DNA of 29,221 nucleotides. Source: Bacillota bacterium. Lineage in GTDB: Bacteria > Bacillota > UBA4882 > UBA8346. The translations under genes and the position numbers were made by a program. Positions within the stretch are counted from its first letter, which is position 1, and each line of letters starts with the position of its first letter. The DNA lies in the NCBI GenBank assembly GCA_023415835.1, contig JAEZJK010000033.1, forward strand, positions 1 through 29,221, given 5' to 3'. The notes under the pieces are model-generated. The model was given only the letters and a program-made list of their open reading frames with translations. It did not search any database and was not told the DNA's origin. Shown here piece after piece: positions 16,613 through 25,097 of this stretch.

Positions 16613-16659
16613 ATTTTTAAAACCATTTTAAAAAGGGTATTTAAATTGGTTTTAAAAAT
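16613..16659 (+). promoter_or_regulatory. Inverted-repeat operator before the ROK gene
   Basis: ATTTTTAAAACCA (16613-16625) and TGGTTTTAAAAAT (16647-16659) are perfect 13-bp inverted arms separated by 21 bp, a centre-to-centre distance of 34 bp. A further TTTTAAAA core lies in the spacer (16626-16633). The right arm ends just before the SD of the ROK gene. ROK repressors such as NagC and XylR bind A/T-rich inverted repeats, so autoregulation is likely. I did not find a convincing second copy before 17987 or 18924. Confidence 0.6.
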
Positions 16660-16676
16660 TCGGGTGAGGGAATTTA

Positions 16677-17894
16677 ATGTATCGAAATTTAAAGAATGTC
16701 AACTCCAGTTTTGTAAGGGATGTCAATACCAATTTGGTATTGAACGCTATTCGTCAAAATAAGACCATATCCCGTTCGGAATTGGCAAGCTTGACCAGGT
16801 TAAGTTATCCTACCGTAACCACGATTATCAAAAACTTGATGGCCGAAGGATTTGTCTCTGAAGGCCAGATCGGTGAATACCATGGAGGCCGGAAACCGGT
16901 TCTGCTGGAGTTTAATCCCGTCTCTCGCTATGTTATTGGCCTGGACTTGAGTAGTACCAATGCTCAAGCGGTCTTGGCGGACTTGGACGGTAACTTTTTA
17001 AGTGAAGTCATTATCGGATCGCAGTTGACCGGGGAAACCAATTTGGTTGCGGCAACGGTTGAGGTAATTGAGAAGCTAAAAGCGGAAACCGGTTGTACCG
17101 ATGACCGCTTAATCGGGATCGGGGCCAGTCTGCGCGGTTCCTTTGATTTGCCGAACAAACTCTTTTATTACTCGGAAAATGAAACAAACCCAATCCGGCT
17201 TCTGGAAGGCCTGGAAGAACATTATCAAGCTCCGATCGTAATGGATCATATTGCCAACGTTGCTTTATTGGCTGAAAAATTATACGGTGTAGCCACGGAA
17301 GCTTCAAACACTGTATTTGTCAATGTGGGCAGCGGAGTTAGCGCCGGAATAATGATTAACGGTCAGATTTTCCGGGGTTTTCTAGGTAATGCGGGGGAGA
17401 TGGGACATATCATAATCGAGGAAAACGGCCCGCTATGCCCTGATTGTGGCCGGCGGGGCTGTTTGGAAAATATGGCGTCCATGTATGCTATCATTGGAGC
17501 GGCGTGCAAAGAAGGTTATCCATTCCCGGTCGATCTAAATATTTATCAGCAATTGGAGTTGCTTGGTTCGAAGGCGCAACAAGGAGATCCGGCGGCTCAA
17601 AAGTATTTTGCCAGAGCAATCCAAGGTTTGGGTGAAGGAGTCACTGATTTAGTGAACTTGCTCAATTGTGAAGTAGTTATCTTAGGGGGACGGGTAATTC
17701 GGGCTTACCCGGAAATAGTAGCTGCAGTAAACCAAATTGTCACCGGCCAATGCTGGCCATTCTCCCGCCATAACTTGTCGATTGTAGCAGCCAGCTTGTC
17801 AAAGAACATTTTGTTACGAGGGGCTATTTCCCTGGTTTTAAATGAAGTCTTCATTTCTTACGGCATTTCGGTTAATAAGTCGGTTGTGCTTTAA
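16677..17894 (+). CDS. ROK-family transcriptional regulator
   Basis: An N-terminal winged helix-turn-helix (about residues 28-75; ISRSELASLTRLSYPTVTTI) is joined to a ROK sugar-binding domain. That domain has the phosphate loop GLDLSSTNAQAVLADLDG and the zinc motif CPDCGRRGCLE near 253-262. The catalytic segment that reads ENDAN in ROK kinases is MDHIAN here, so the kinase aspartate is replaced by Ile. With the HTH, this supports a repressor and not a sugar kinase. Known relatives (NagC, Mlc, XylR) answer to sugars or sugar phosphates. The NagB-like gene 93 bp downstream suggests an amino-sugar or related effector. An inverted-repeat operator overlaps its leader. Confidence 0.92.
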   Translation: MYRNLKNVNSSFVRDVNTNLVLNAIRQNKTISRSELASLTRLSYPTVTTIIKNLMAEGFVSEGQIGEYHGGRKPVLLEFNPVSRYVIGLDLSSTNAQAVLADLDGNFLSEVIIGSQLTGETNLVAATVEVIEKLKAETGCTDDRLIGIGASLRGSFDLPNKLFYYSENETNPIRLLEGLEEHYQAPIVMDHIANVALLAEKLYGVATEASNTVFVNVGSGVSAGIMINGQIFRGFLGNAGEMGHIIIEENGPLCPDCGRRGCLENMASMYAIIGAACKEGYPFPVDLNIYQQLELLGSKAQQGDPAAQKYFARAIQGLGEGVTDLVNLLNCEVVILGGRVIRAYPEIVAAVNQIVTGQCWPFSRHNLSIVAASLSKNILLRGAISLVLNEVFISYGISVNKSVVL

Positions 17895-17986
17895 CGGTGA
17901 GCAGGGTTAAAAAATAATTGTTGCAAAACATTGTCCTAAATTTTTCACCTTATAAAACATAAATAATATTTACGGAGGTTTTTAAG

Positions 17987-18766
17987 ATGGCAACTGCTTC
18001 AAATGAACCGATTCGCAAAGGCCGGAAGGAAAATCTTTTTTGGCGGGTATTCGAAGATCGTTCTCAAATGGGACAGGCGGCAGCGGCAGATTTGGCCCAA
18101 AAAATCAATGAGGTTCTCCGGGACAAACCGGAGGTCAACATCGTCTTTGCTTCGGCTCCATCCCAAAACGATCTGTTGGCGTCGGTGGCTGTAATCGAAG
18201 GATTGGATTGGTCCAGGGTTAACGCTTTTCATATGGATGAATATATCGGACTCCCCGAAGACGCTCCGCAAAAGTTTAGCATTTATCTTCGGGACGGTAT
18301 TTTTCGTAAAGTTAAGCCGGGCCGGGTTTTTTACATCGACGGCAGCGCCAACCCGGATCAGGAATGCCAGCGTTATACAAAGCTGTTGGAAGAATACCCG
18401 GTAGATATCGTCTGCCTTGGGATCGGCGAAAATGGGCATCTGGCCTTCAACGACCCCCATGTCGCCGATTTTAACGATCCGTTATTGATCAAAAAAGTTA
18501 ATATTGATGATACTTCCCGGATGCAACAGGTTCATGACGGCAACTTTAACCGTATTGAAGAAGTGCCGAAATTGGCTCTTTCCTTGACAATTCCGGCTTT
18601 GTTGAAAGCCAGGTTTGCTTTGACCGTAGTTCCCGGGCCAACCAAAGCACAAGCTGTTTTTAACACTTTACATGAGCCGATTTCGGAAAAATGTCCGGCA
18701 ACCGTTTTACGACGCCATTCCGGTTCCTTCCTTTATCTAGATCCGGACTCTGCCGCCCTGATTTAA
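17987..18766 (+). CDS. NagB/6-phosphogluconolactonase-fold protein, atypical glucosamine-6-phosphate deaminase-like
   Basis: The protein has the NagB signature FHMDEYIGL (Asp 84) and the loop GENGHLAFNDP with His 151. Compared with E. coli NagB, the catalytic Asp of NDGH is Asn 149 (Asn also occurs in many Bacillota enzymes) and the Glu of FNEP is Asp 156. The C-terminal PISEKCPATVLRRH segment and length (259 residues) fit the family. The fold isomerises and deaminates hexosamine 6-phosphates in the cytosol. The FNDP variant, set beside a Gfo/Idh oxidoreductase, suggests a related but different phosphosugar. SD GGAGG lies 8 nt before the ATG. It follows the ROK gene on the same strand and may share its control. 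Confidence 0.85.
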   Translation: MATASNEPIRKGRKENLFWRVFEDRSQMGQAAAADLAQKINEVLRDKPEVNIVFASAPSQNDLLASVAVIEGLDWSRVNAFHMDEYIGLPEDAPQKFSIYLRDGIFRKVKPGRVFYIDGSANPDQECQRYTKLLEEYPVDIVCLGIGENGHLAFNDPHVADFNDPLLIKKVNIDDTSRMQQVHDGNFNRIEEVPKLALSLTIPALLKARFALTVVPGPTKAQAVFNTLHEPISEKCPATVLRRHSGSFLYLDPDSAALI

Positions 18767-18923
18767 AAGATAGTTAAGTTGAAATAAATTTTGATATTAA
18801 TTTAGCCGTGAACCAAGGATGGAAAAGGCAAATTACCGTATTTATTTCAATTTACATTGCGCGCGCGTTCTATTGCATTCTATTTAAAACACCCTAGTAG
18901 AATCAGGAAAGGAGTGGTACAAA

Positions 18924-19997
18924 GTGAATGGACTTGGAAAAGTCAAGATCGGGATCGTTGGAACTAAGTTTGCAGCGGATCTGCACATCAACGCTTACCT
19001 CCGTTGTCCGTCAGCGGAAGTTATCGCGGTATGCGACAAGGATCAGCAGCGGATGAAGGAGTTTGCCGATAAGTTCAACATCTCCAAGCAGTATAGTACC
19101 TACCAGGAGTTATTGAACGATCCGGAGATTCAGCTAGTCAGTATTTGTGTTCCCAATTTTCTCCATGCCGAGGTGGCAATGGCCGCTTGCGCCGCAGGAA
19201 AAAACGTAGTTTGTGAAAAACCCTTAGCGACAACGGTCGAAAAGGCAAAAGAAGTGGTTGAAGCCTTTCGCCAAAAAGGTTTAAAACTGATGCACGCTGA
19301 AGACTGGAATTTTGCCCCGGCGATTCAGAGAGCCAAACAAATCATCGACGAAGGGGCGATTGGCGAGATTTTATATATTAAGGCCAAGGAAACCCATAAC
19401 GGCTCCCATTCGCCATTTGCCCAGACCCTTGAATTTTGTGGTGGCGGAGCATTTTTGCATGTCGGGATCCATCCGGCCGGTTTTGTCCGCTTTATTACCG
19501 GACATGAAGTTGTCGAGGTCTATGCCAACACAACACCGGGGCTGGAGGGAAACATGGTCCATAAGGGGATGGAAGGGGAAGATTGGGGAGCGGCCCTACT
19601 AACCCTCGATAATGGTACTTATGCTTTTATTGAAGGGAATTATATCACTCTCGGCGGGATGGACGATCGGATCGAAATATACGGGACAAAAGGTTCGCTT
19701 CGGATTGATCTCACCATGAGAAATCCCCTTCAAGTTTACAGCGAAACCGGATATGGTTATGTGGTTGAAAAAGCGACCCTTTCAACCGGCTGGACAAGTC
19801 CGGCTATCGACGAATATTACTCCCTCGGATATCAAAATGAACTAACGGAGTTTGTGAAAGCGGTCCGGGATAACACATCAGTACCGGTGGGCGGCCGCGG
19901 CGAAGACGGTTTAGCGGCGTTAGCGATTATTAAAGCCGCATATCTTTCTGCTAAGGAAAAACGTCCGGTAAACCCCTTAAAACTTTGGAAGGAGTGA
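18924..19997 (+). CDS. Gfo/Idh/MocA-family NAD(P)-dependent oxidoreductase
   Basis: An N-terminal Rossmann fold (IGIVGTKFAADLH, IAVCDKD) is followed by the family motif VCEKPLATT near residues 95-103 and a C-terminal substrate-binding domain with GGGAFLHVGIHPAGFVRF, which supplies the conserved His of the active site. Length (357 residues) is typical. Members oxidise or reduce sugars, inositols and related polyols or amino sugars. The exact substrate cannot be read from the sequence. It starts at GTG with SD AAAGGAG 10 nt upstream and is separated by only 6 bp from the PreA-like gene, whose SD lies inside this gene's end. The two probably act in one pathway. Confidence 0.9.
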   Translation: MNGLGKVKIGIVGTKFAADLHINAYLRCPSAEVIAVCDKDQQRMKEFADKFNISKQYSTYQELLNDPEIQLVSICVPNFLHAEVAMAACAAGKNVVCEKPLATTVEKAKEVVEAFRQKGLKLMHAEDWNFAPAIQRAKQIIDEGAIGEILYIKAKETHNGSHSPFAQTLEFCGGGAFLHVGIHPAGFVRFITGHEVVEVYANTTPGLEGNMVHKGMEGEDWGAALLTLDNGTYAFIEGNYITLGGMDDRIEIYGTKGSLRIDLTMRNPLQVYSETGYGYVVEKATLSTGWTSPAIDEYYSLGYQNELTEFVKAVRDNTSVPVGGRGEDGLAALAIIKAAYLSAKEKRPVNPLKLWKE

Positions 19998-20003
19998 CAG
20001 AAC

Positions 20004-21182
20004 ATGGTTAAGACAGAAATTGAATTTGCGGGGATTAAAATGCGTAACCCGTTTGTGGTTGCCTCGGGGCCTCCCGGAGCAACCGTGGACCGGATTATGA
20101 AATGCGAAGACAATGGCGCCGGAGCGGTCGTTACCAAGCTAGTGTTGATCAAGCAACCTTGGGAGGGACGGTTGCGAATGTACTCTATTCCCGGAGAAGC
20201 CAGTATTGTCAATCATGACCGCAGGTTAGACCTGGATCAAGGTTTGGAATTGGTTCGTAAGAGTAAAGAACGGACCGAGATTCCGATAATCGTCAATATC
20301 ACTCACCCGGTCGAAGATCCGGATGGCTGGGCCAAGCTGGCCAAAGAATTGGAACAGGCCGGGGCAGACGGCCTCGAGCTTAACTTGATCTGTCCCAACA
20401 TCAGTTTTGCCACCTGCCGCATGGGTGAGCAGGTTAAAGAGTCACACGGAGCAGTTATCGGACAAAAGCCGGAAACAGTAGAGTTGGCGACTAGAACTGT
20501 AAGCCAAGCGGTAAAAATCCCGGTTATTCCCAAACTGACCACCAATGTGGCGGATATCACCGTTACGGGAATGGCCGCGGTCCGGGGCGGGGCCAAGGGT
20601 GTTTGTATGGCCGGAGGACAATCGGGCCTACCGAAAGTGGACATCTATAATCAGGGTAAACCCCTTTATTACTGCGTTGATGGCGTTTCGCACGGAAGCA
20701 TGGGGGGACCTGCGATTTTAAACCAATCATTTTCACTTACCGCTCAACTAGCCAGAGCCCTACCGGTTCCGGTGGTTGCCGGAGGCGGAATCTCCACTTG
20801 GCAAGATTGTATTATGTTTATGATGTGGGGCGCTCGGGCGGTCACCGCTTGTACGGTCATCATGTGGGAACGGTTCTCCGTTATCAAAGAATTGGTTACC
20901 GGAATGGAGCGGTTTTTGGAAGAAGCGGGTTATCAATCTTTTGAAGAAATTATCGGACTATCGGTGAAGCACCTTAAAGCCAGTAAAGATCTGAAGGTTA
21001 CTGATGGTTGCGTTGCTATCGATGAGAATAAGTGTATTTCTTGTCTCCGTTGCGTTGACTTAGGCCACTGTGATGCGATAGTGGAAAAGGGCGGCAGCCC
21101 GGAAGTGATCCCCGATAAGTGCGTCGCCTGCGGGATCTGTATTGGGGTCTGTCCGCAACAGGCAATTTCGATGAACGAGTGA
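20004..21182 (+). CDS. PreA-like dihydroorotate/dihydropyrimidine dehydrogenase-fold protein with 2[4Fe-4S] tail
   Basis: A class-1 dihydroorotate dehydrogenase TIM barrel (residues 1-310; MRNPFVVASGPPG, LNLICPN, VIPKLTTNVADI, VAGGGI) binds FMN. A ferredoxin domain follows (about 332-388) with CISCLRCVDLGHC, whose last cysteine has unusual spacing (CX2CX2CX5C), and the classical CVACGICIGVCP. This order matches PreA and the C-terminal half of dihydropyrimidine dehydrogenase. From memory of that family, the active-site loop usually reads GMGLACGQ; here it reads HGAVIGQ, with no cysteine, so pyrimidine reduction by the standard mechanism is doubtful. No PreT partner is present. It is tightly linked to the Gfo/Idh gene and precedes the ABC transporter. 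Confidence 0.85.
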   Translation: MVKTEIEFAGIKMRNPFVVASGPPGATVDRIMKCEDNGAGAVVTKLVLIKQPWEGRLRMYSIPGEASIVNHDRRLDLDQGLELVRKSKERTEIPIIVNITHPVEDPDGWAKLAKELEQAGADGLELNLICPNISFATCRMGEQVKESHGAVIGQKPETVELATRTVSQAVKIPVIPKLTTNVADITVTGMAAVRGGAKGVCMAGGQSGLPKVDIYNQGKPLYYCVDGVSHGSMGGPAILNQSFSLTAQLARALPVPVVAGGGISTWQDCIMFMMWGARAVTACTVIMWERFSVIKELVTGMERFLEEAGYQSFEEIIGLSVKHLKASKDLKVTDGCVAIDENKCISCLRCVDLGHCDAIVEKGGSPEVIPDKCVACGICIGVCPQQAISMNE

Positions 21183-21278
21183 AAGGATAAATGGTAATTT
21201 TTTATAGAAGGGAGCTGATAAATTAGGCGAACTTTAATAGTAAGCAAAAGGATCAATTTAATAAAAGGAGGGAATTGA

Positions 21279-22454
21279 ATGAAAAGGTTTTTAATCGTAC
21301 TTATTTTGGTTGTTGGTTTATTAATCCCGGTTACCATGAATAATATCAGTTTAGCGGATCAACCCCAGATTGTATTGGGTTTGATTACGGCGCTTACCGG
21401 GCCGACCAGCTTATGGGGTAACCAAGAGCGAAACGGCGCTGTTTTAAGGGTTGATGAGATTAACGCCGCCGGTGGCGTACTCGGTCAGCAGATTAAACTG
21501 ACTGTCTACGATCACAAAGGAAGCACTCAAGAGGGTGTATCCGCTTATCGGCGTTTAGTCGACGAGGACAAGGCCGTTGTAGTCCTCGGGACCCACTTCA
21601 GCAACATTAGTCTGGCGATTGCTCCGGTTGCCGAACAAAAGAAAATCCCGATCATTGGGCAACCGATGGAGCCGAAAGCAACCATGCCGACTCCGGGTAC
21701 TTTGAACCGGTATCACTTCCTCGCCCAACCCAGTTGTATCGAGCAGGGGCAGATGATGGCCCGCTTTGGGCTGGAAGATTTAAAGGGCAAAACCGCTGCT
21801 GTTTTAACCGACAAATCCAATTCTTACTCCGTTTCTCAAGCCGAGGCCTTTGCTGAATATTTTAAAGCGCGCGGCGGAAAAATCGTCTCTTATATTGAGT
21901 ACGCTGCCGGATCCGTTGATTTTAAAGTGTATATGACCCAGATTAAACAGGCTAAACCACAACTATTATATTTACCGCAATATGCCCAACATGGTGGAAT
22001 GCAAGTCAAACAAGCCAGAGAGGCCGGAATTAAGGCGAAAATCCTTGGCAGCAACAGTTTGTCCGACCCAACCTTCATGAATGCCGCCGGCGGCGTGAAG
22101 AACGTTGAAGGCGTCTATTTTCTCTTCAATGTTAATTTCAAAGAACCCAGGTTTGAAAAGTTTATCAAAGATTATGAAGCGAAATTTGGGGGAACCCCCG
22201 TTACCTACCACTGCCTTTTCGGTTATGATGACGCCACTTTGGCGGTTGAAGCTATTAAAAAGGCCGGAGCTGCTGATCCGGAAAAGATTAGGACTGCTTT
22301 GGAAAATTTAAACCGGGTTCCGATTTTGATGGGTGACGGTTATTTCACCATTGATCCGAAAACCCACCGGACAGTCAATATGCCGTCTTGGGTATTCGAG
22401 TGGAAGGCAAATGGAGACCGCCAACCGGTGAAGATGATCTACCCCGCCGAGTAA
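21279..22454 (+). CDS. Liv-type ABC transporter substrate-binding protein
   Basis: A signal sequence (MKRFLIVLILVVGLLIPV, likely cut after LADQ or nearby; no lipobox) precedes a Peripla_BP_6 domain: GLITALTGPTSLWG, NAAGGVLGQQIKLTVYD, VGTH-like VVLGTHFSN, and AVEAIKKAGAADPEKIRTAL. Length (391 residues) fits the LivK/AmiC/UrtA group. Such proteins bind branched-chain amino acids, but also urea, amides, aromatic acids and other ligands, so the cargo is open. SD AAGGAGGG lies 6 nt before the ATG. A 12-bp hairpin follows the gene and may raise its mRNA level above that of the permeases. Confidence 0.92.
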   Translation: MKRFLIVLILVVGLLIPVTMNNISLADQPQIVLGLITALTGPTSLWGNQERNGAVLRVDEINAAGGVLGQQIKLTVYDHKGSTQEGVSAYRRLVDEDKAVVVLGTHFSNISLAIAPVAEQKKIPIIGQPMEPKATMPTPGTLNRYHFLAQPSCIEQGQMMARFGLEDLKGKTAAVLTDKSNSYSVSQAEAFAEYFKARGGKIVSYIEYAAGSVDFKVYMTQIKQAKPQLLYLPQYAQHGGMQVKQAREAGIKAKILGSNSLSDPTFMNAAGGVKNVEGVYFLFNVNFKEPRFEKFIKDYEAKFGGTPVTYHCLFGYDDATLAVEAIKKAGAADPEKIRTALENLNRVPILMGDGYFTIDPKTHRTVNMPSWVFEWKANGDRQPVKMIYPAE

Positions 22455-22494
22455 ACCGGTATTATTTTAAAGTAAGTTGACTCTTAATCTCTGA

Positions 22495-22521
22495 GGGGAG
22501 GAGTTGATACAACTCCTCCCC
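22495..22521 (+). other. Intra-operon hairpin between binding protein and permease genes
   Basis: GGGGAGGAGTTG and CAACTCCTCCCC form a perfect 12-bp stem around the loop ATA. No T-tract follows, and the next start codon is 20 bp away. Such hairpins behind the binding-protein gene of ABC operons are known to protect the upstream mRNA from 3' exonucleases or cause partial attenuation, giving excess binding protein. Confidence 0.75.
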
Positions 22522-22540
22522 GGATAAGGGGCTGTGTAAG

Positions 22541-23419
22541 ATGTTTGTATTTTTACAGCAACTGATTAACGGGTTTTCGGTTGGTTCAATGTATGCCCTC
22601 TTGGCTGTGGGTTTTTCACTAGTTTATAACATCTTAGGGATTGTCAATTTTTCACACGGAGCTACCATTTTAATCGGTAGTTATGTCGCATTTTGGTTAG
22701 CCCAATACCTGGGAATGCCATTGGAGTTAGCTTTATTGATCTCAATTTTAAGCGCCGGGCTCGGAAGCTTATTAATCGAGCGAATGGCGTTACGGCCGCT
22801 CCGTCGGCAGAAACAACCGTCAATCTTCTTTTTTATCGCTTCATTGACCGTGTTTAACCTGGCCACGGCCATCATTATTTATATCGGGAAAGGGGATATC
22901 GTTTCCTATCCGAAATCCATTTTAAGCGGATCTTTCGAAATTTGGGAATTCGTTATCTCTCAACTTGATGTGGCAATGCTGGCCATTGCCGTCATCTCCT
23001 TGAGCCTCTTAAATATCGTCCTTTATAAAACCCGGTTGGGGCTGGCAATTAGGTCGGCGTCCTACAACTTGAAAGCCGCGCAACTGATGGGGATAAACCC
23101 GGATTTTGTAATTGCGGGCACTTTTTTATTCGCCGGGCTTTTAGGCGGGTTAGCGGGGGCCCTTTTAGGAGTAAAATATGCCTTATTTCCGGGGCTCGGG
23201 GATATGGTATTTAAAGCATTTTTCTGTTGTATGATTGGTGGTTTAGGCTCAATTACCGGAGCAATCTGGGGCGGACTTTTGATGGGGCTGCTTGAGACCT
23301 TTATCAGCGGTTATATCAACTCAGCCATTAGTCCCGCCATTACCTTCGGTTTATTAATCGTGTTATTGCTTGTAAGACCCCAGGGGTTAGCCGGACGCCT
23401 GGTGGAAGAAAAGATTTAA
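22541..23419 (+). CDS. Liv-type ABC transporter permease (LivH family)
   Basis: A protein of 292 residues with about eight membrane segments and the LivH signature early in the sequence (GSMYALLAVGFSLVYNILGIVNFSHGA, here described by its parts GSMYALLAVG and NFSHG). A conserved late segment, MIGGLGSITGAIWGGLLMG, contacts the ATPases. The SD-like AAGGGG stands 9 nt before the ATG, downstream of the hairpin. With the next three genes it forms a full importer: two permeases and two ATPases. Confidence 0.92.
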   Translation: MFVFLQQLINGFSVGSMYALLAVGFSLVYNILGIVNFSHGATILIGSYVAFWLAQYLGMPLELALLISILSAGLGSLLIERMALRPLRRQKQPSIFFFIASLTVFNLATAIIIYIGKGDIVSYPKSILSGSFEIWEFVISQLDVAMLAIAVISLSLLNIVLYKTRLGLAIRSASYNLKAAQLMGINPDFVIAGTFLFAGLLGGLAGALLGVKYALFPGLGDMVFKAFFCCMIGGLGSITGAIWGGLLMGLLETFISGYINSAISPAITFGLLIVLLLVRPQGLAGRLVEEKI

Positions 23420-23433
23420 GGGGGGGTAACGCC

Positions 23434-24309
23434 GTGTCTTTCCTTGAAGGAGTCCTAGTTCAGGTTTTGATTTTAGCCATCGTTACCCAAGGTGTTTTCG
23501 TAATTACCGGTTTGACAGGCTTATTCTCACTGGGACAAGCTTCCTTTGTGGCGGCCGGGGCCTATACTGCCGGAGTTCTCGCGCTCCGACTGCAGTGGCC
23601 TTTTTTCTCTTGTTTACTCGGCGGTATTTTGGCAGCGGTGCTAATCAGTATCATCATCGGCCTACCAAGCTTGAGGCTGCGTAATGTTTATTTTTCCCTA
23701 GCTACAATCGCCTTTTGTTATGGCCTGGAATCGATTTTAAATGTTTCAACCGATCTTTTCGGAGGGGCAATCGGGCTAATCGGGGTACCGACGGTAACCA
23801 GATGGTGGCATGCTTTGGTAGCTTTAATCTCAGTCTACCTTTTGATCCGTTTTTTCAGGCTTTCCCGGTACGGGCGCGCCTGTGTCTCGATTCGGACCGA
23901 TGAGGTTGCCGCGCAAAGTTATGGTATCAACACTATGCTCAATAAACAAATCGCTTTTTCCCTATCTGCGGCTGTTGCCGGTTTGGCCGGAGGACTGCTT
24001 GTTTTTTATATCGGTTACATTTCTCCGGATATGTTTGGGGTGCCGATCTCATCCGAGTATCTAATTATAGTTTTTTTCGGAGGTTTATACTCACAAGGGG
24101 CGGTTTTAATCGGAACGGTATTCTTAACTTTACTAATGGAACTCCTGAGGACCGCTAATGAATTAAGGGTAGTAATTTATTCGACTATTATTCTTGGGAT
24201 TATAATTTTTCAACCAACCGGACTTTATGGTATATTCGACCGGTTACGCCGAAAATTTTTCACCCCCAGCCAAACCGGGCCTGGTATTAAGGAGGGAACG
24301 AAACAATGA
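23434..24309 (+). CDS. Liv-type ABC transporter permease (LivM family)
   Basis: A hydrophobic protein of 291 residues with LivM features: GLTGLFSLGQASFVAAGAY near the start, GLPSLRLRNVYFSLATIAF, SYGINTMLNKQIAFSLSA and the C-terminal GIIIFQPTGLYG. It starts at GTG after SD AAGGGGGGG, and its stop overlaps the LivG-like start (ATGA), so the two are translationally coupled. Confidence 0.92.
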   Translation: MSFLEGVLVQVLILAIVTQGVFVITGLTGLFSLGQASFVAAGAYTAGVLALRLQWPFFSCLLGGILAAVLISIIIGLPSLRLRNVYFSLATIAFCYGLESILNVSTDLFGGAIGLIGVPTVTRWWHALVALISVYLLIRFFRLSRYGRACVSIRTDEVAAQSYGINTMLNKQIAFSLSAAVAGLAGGLLVFYIGYISPDMFGVPISSEYLIIVFFGGLYSQGAVLIGTVFLTLLMELLRTANELRVVIYSTIILGIIIFQPTGLYGIFDRLRRKFFTPSQTGPGIKEGTKQ

Positions 24310-25097
24310 TAGGAGCGGCACAGGGACAACCTATTTTAAGTTTGCAATCAGTTAGCAAGCATTTTGGAGGCCTAATTGCCGTTAATAACCTTTCATTTGA
24401 GGTTTTCCCCGGCCAAATAGTTGGGATCATCGGTCCTAACGGCGCCGGGAAAACTACGGTCTTTAATGTAATCAGCGGTATTTCCAGCGCTACATCGGGA
24501 GAAGTCACCTTCGCGGGCAGCCAAATCACCTCTTTGAAACCATATGAAATAGCTCAGTTGGGAATGGCCCGTACTTTTCAGGAGATCCATCTTTTCAAGG
24601 GATTGACGGTTCTCGAGAATGTAAAAGCTGCTGGTTATAAGAGCACGGATTATTCACTGGTTGAGGCCCTGGGTTGGATTGGAAGGGTCCGGCGCCAGGA
24701 ACGGGAACTGACCAAGGAGTCCCTTGCTTTATTGGAGCGTTTCGGTTTGACTGCTTATGCCGGGAACAGCGCCGATGACCTGCCCTATGGCCTACAGAAG
24801 AGATTGGAGATTGTTAAGGCCTTGATTACGCACCCCCGTTTGATCTTGTTGGATGAACCCGCGGCTGGTTTGAATACTGACGAGACTTTGGAATTGATGG
24901 GGTTAATCCGGGAGATCCGGGATGAGTTTGACCTGACAATTCTAGTTATCGAACATGCAATGGAGGTTATCGGGGGCGTCTCCGACTTTGTGGTTGTAGT
25001 CAACTTTGGCGAAAAACTGGCCGCCGGTACTTGGGAAGAAATTCATTGTAACGAACAGGTCATCTGTTGTTACCTGGGGGAGGAAAGCCCATGTTAA
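24306..25097 (+). CDS. Liv-type ABC transporter ATP-binding protein (LivG family)
   Basis: The ABC ATPase motifs are complete: Walker A GPNGAGKTT (42-50), the LivG-type signature LPYGLQKRLEI in place of LSGGQ, Walker B LILLDEPAAGL, and the switch His in VIEHAMEVI. It couples ATP hydrolysis to import through the two permeases. SD AAGGAGGG stands 9 nt before the ATG. The last codons overlap the LivF-like start. Confidence 0.94.
   Translation: MIGAAQGQPILSLQSVSKHFGGLIAVNNLSFEVFPGQIVGIIGPNGAGKTTVFNVISGISSATSGEVTFAGSQITSLKPYEIAQLGMARTFQEIHLFKGLTVLENVKAAGYKSTDYSLVEALGWIGRVRRQERELTKESLALLERFGLTAYAGNSADDLPYGLQKRLEIVKALITHPRLILLDEPAAGLNTDETLELMGLIREIRDEFDLTILVIEHAMEVIGGVSDFVVVVNFGEKLAAGTWEEIHCNEQVICCYLGEESPC

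Noticed and set aside
18853..18903. Promoter before the Gfo/Idh gene (TTGCAT...TAGAAT)
   Set aside because: The spacer is 19 bp and both hexamers are weak, so I could not support it, although a promoter somewhere in this 157-bp gap is plausible.
25067..25069. TTG as the LivF-like start
   Set aside because: The strong SD GGGGGAGGA lies downstream of it, directly before ATG 25091.
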